NCBI GenBank assembly: GCA_026770585.1 | Contig: MU646309.1 | Coordinates: 81,616 to 91,816, forward strand | Reading direction: 5' to 3' | DNA: 10,201 nucleotides | DNA from: Baffinella frigidus | Taxonomy: Eukaryota > Cryptophyceae > Cryptomonadales > Baffinellaceae | Shown: positions 1 to 10,201 of the stretch, piece after piece | Position numbering within the stretch: position 1 is the stretch's first letter | Layout of the letters: every line of letters begins with the position of its first letter | The notes under the pieces: model-generated | Databases searched by the model: none | The model's input: the letters and a program-made list of their open reading frames with translations, nothing else | What the model was told of the DNA's origin: nothing | Position numbers and translations under genes: made by a program

Positions 1-156
1 CTTTCGGATCGCGTTTCGCTCTCCAGTGCAGAGGCTCGTGAAGAGGGGATACAGGGTGGCTCTGTTGGGGTGCTTGAGTTGATCCAGAAAATCGCTCTCA
101 TCACACACACTGAACCCAAGTCAGCCTTTCTGAGGCTCATGGTATCCCATGGTTGA
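1..156 (+). CDS. Possible terminal exon of an unknown upstream gene
   Basis: Frame 1 is open from the left edge for 51 codons and stops with TGA at 154-156. The middle reads as ordinary protein (VGVLELIQKIALITHTEPK) with balanced composition, unlike the repeat-derived frames elsewhere. CTCTCCAG ending at position 24 could be a splice acceptor. I recognise no domain. The frame is short enough to be chance, so this is a weak call. Confidence 0.22.
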   Translation, partial: LSDRVSLSSAEAREEGIQGGSVGVLELIQKIALITHTEPKSAFLRLMVSHG

Positions 157-1161
157 GGTATGGGAGCTCCAACCACGGATACCCCACAAGGTGAGAGGGA
201 TTGTGTGGGGGTGTGAGGTGGAATCAGTCAGACACCAAAGAGGTGAAAGGAGAGAAAATGTGTTGTATAGGAGTCTCCCCCGATGTACGGACGTCGGCAA
301 AGTCAGGGGCAATACACGCGTAAGTTATCCCAATACATTAGTTCTGTAAAGCAACTCGATCCCTAAAAGCCAGCAAGGTGAAGTGAGAGAGAAAGGTGGA
401 TGTATAGGGGTTTTCCCCAAGCTGTACATAATATAGCTGTGCAAAGACACATGGGGAGCGACTCGTCTCCGTTAGGGTCTACCTAGGTACAGGTACTCTT
501 AGTGATTCGCCTCCACCTACAGTTGTGCGACAGCACGTCACTAACTTACACTTATGAGGCATGTCGTCGTCCTCTCAGGTTCGTCCTTTTTTCCTTTAGG
601 TCCTTTAGGTTTTAAATGCTCCCAACATATGCCAACGACACGCCGTTCCGTAGAAGGGATCTGCAGAGAAAGCATTTTTGCGCTCGTGAAGAGTTTCGGA
701 TAGGTTATTTTTTTCGTTGTTTTGTGGTCGACGTGAAATTTGAGGCTCGTAACCTGAGTCAAGAACCTAAAGTCAATTATGCACTTATGGTTTTGTCAAC
801 ACACGTCTCTCACCCCCATTTTCTCTCCCCAAATTCTGATCCCGATTCAACGAGAGGCACTGCGGGCAGCGAGGTGAGGGCGGCGAAGGCTTGCGGGGCC
901 CGGATCTTTGCAGGTGGTGTGTTTTGTGGGGCAGTGCTGTTGCATACGGCATGCTGTGGTGTGATGGGTGGATTTGGGGGGCGTGGGTGAACGGGATACG
1001 TTGATTGTGGTGCCAGGTGGGGGCTGACAGGTGGATTGGCCCGTCAGGGTGGAACGGCGACGCGAGCTGGAGGGTGCACAGAGTCCTGGACCATTTCTGG
1101 CGTCTCTTCATCGGGTGTGCGGCTCCTGCCGCTCCTTCAAGTCTTTGGCTTGATCGTACTG
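157..1161. other. Non-coding stretch upstream of the kinase gene
   Basis: No frame on either strand has recognisable protein character. The longest, 616-990 (+) and 785-1240 (-), are of low complexity or change composition abruptly. The stretch would include the promoter and 5' leader of the kinase gene if the initiator exon is near 1162, but I see no TATA box or other defined element. T-rich DNA lies at 585-615, with two CCTTTAGGT units, and at 705-720. Confidence 0.6.
238..450 (+). repeat. Imperfect direct repeat of about 65-70 bp
   Basis: The segment from 238 to about 304 and that from 377 to about 446 share the order AGGTGAA, GAGAGAAA, TGTATAGG, a CCCC run, and GTAC, ending in GCAAAG. 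They differ by many substitutions and small indels. They look like two decayed copies of one unit about 139 bp apart. Confidence 0.5.
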
Positions 1162-1185
1162 ATGGCAGCCACAGCTCCGGCGCAG
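1162..1185 (+). CDS. Possible initiator exon of the CK2 alpha gene
   Basis: An ATG at 1162 opens eight codons reading MAATAPAQ and ending in CAG before a GTTCCG donor at 1186. Splicing to the acceptor at 1300-1301 would be phase 0, remove a 116-base intron with a C-rich stretch, and run into GAGAGQPQ. The resulting N-terminus would begin at about human residue 3, so its length fits the family. Against it, the residues match no known CK2 N-terminus, and Ala/Pro/Gln composition is cheap in this GC-rich stretch. The true first exon could lie elsewhere, including upstream of the window. Confidence 0.3.
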
Positions 1186-1301
1186 GTTCCGCCCCGTGCC
1201 CGTGCCCCCCCCCCCCGGCGCCTTTCTCGCCTCCGAGCAAACCCGTGTGGGATCAGCGCAGTCCTTGACGTGTGTCTTCCCTCTGGTCTGTGCGTGTGCA
1301 G

Positions 1302-9930
<8,629 letters not shown>

Positions 9931-10107
9931 TGAACCCTGAACCCTAAACCCTAAACCCTAAGCCCTAAGCCCCTCTAAATCCTGTACCCTATACCCTATA
10001 CCCTATACCCTAGACCCTAGACCCTAGACCCTAGACCCTATGCCCTACACCCTATGCCCTATACCCTATACCCTATGCCCTATGCCCTATACCCTATACC
10101 CTATACC
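9931..10107 (+). repeat. CCCTATA/CCCTAGA variant heptamer array
   Basis: It starts as CCCTAAA units, passes through CCCTAAG, and becomes about 18 units of CCCTATA, CCCTAGA and CCCTATG in homogeneous runs. Register is kept at seven bases for most of its length. The runs of one variant suggest local unit amplification. Confidence 0.95.
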
Positions 10108-10129
10108 AGCCTCGGCGCGATGTTCGCGG
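10108..10129 (+). pseudogene. Echo of exon 6 3' end, copy 1
   Basis: AGCCTCGGCGCGATGTTCGC and the next two G match 9841-9862 exactly. The donor GT has become AT (GCGGATGC). Confidence 0.93.
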
Positions 10130-10201
10130 ATGCACCCCCAACCCCAAACCCTAAGCGATATTCGCGGGTGCACCCTGAACCCACCCTACACCCTAAAACC
10201 C
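10130..10201 (+). repeat. C-rich telomere-like remnants to window end
   Basis: CCCCCAACCCCAAACCCTAA lies before the last echo, and CACCCTGAACCC with CACCCTAAAACCC after it. Confidence 0.7.
10155..10169 (+). pseudogene. Echo of exon 6 3' end with donor, copy 2 (short)
   Basis: GCGATATTCGCGGGTGC matches GCGATGTTCGCGGGTAC at the exon-intron junction, GT included. It is bounded on both sides by telomere-like sequence. Confidence 0.8.

Noticed and set aside
616-990. 124-codon open frame on the plus strand
   Set aside because: Composition changes abruptly to Gly/Ala/Cys-rich sequence, there is no recognisable motif, and nothing supports splicing or a start there.

Overview
The window is nuclear DNA of a eukaryote, most likely a protist or unicellular alga. 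It carries the 5' two thirds of one spliced gene on the + strand, interrupted by long introns full of telomere-like heptamers of the CCCTAAA/TTTAGGG type. That heptamer is the telomere repeat of plants and many algae and alveolates, but the lineage cannot be fixed from this window.

The gene is the catalytic alpha subunit of protein kinase CK2 (casein kinase II). Six exons join without any frame break: 1302-1403, 2290-2378, 3842-3934, 6958-7060, 8635-8770 and 9746-9862. All introns are GT-AG, with phases 0, 2, 2, 0, 1 and 1. Together the exons encode 213 residues that align without gaps to about residues 11-223 of human CK2alpha (my residue number plus 10 gives the human number). They cover the Gly-rich loop, the catalytic Lys, the hinge, the HRDVKPHN loop, the CK2-specific DWG, the GPE segment and the start of helix F. 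The rest of the C-lobe lies beyond the right edge. A tiny initiator exon at 1162-1185 is possible but unproven. The first 156 bases hold an open frame that could be the end of a neighbouring gene. From 157 to 1161 I see no convincing gene.

The introns are the remarkable part. Introns 2 to 6 carry partial, decayed copies ('echoes') of the adjoining exon edges with their splice sites. Copies of an exon's 3' end plus donor lie just downstream of that exon. Copies of an exon's acceptor plus 5' end lie just upstream of it. Examples are three more copies of the exon 3 end, four of the exon 4 start, about six of the exon 5 start and four of the exon 6 start. Many are separated by telomere-like tracts. 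Intron 3 has G-rich (TTTAGGG) tracts in its 5' half and C-rich (CCCTAAA) tracts in its 3' half, the orientation of a head-to-head telomere fusion.

Scattered among these are short inverted-repeat elements of 105-141 bp that resemble MITEs, at 3264-3393, 4380-4520, 6608-6733, 7079-7183, 7343-7469, 7943-8053 and 8953-9092. The last sits inside an echo of exon 6, is flanked by a GAGT duplication, and has an uninterrupted paralogous site at about 9450. A separate family of about 125 bp has two direct copies near exon 2 and one inverted copy before exon 5. There are no rRNA or convincing tRNA genes, no CRISPR array and no bacterial features.
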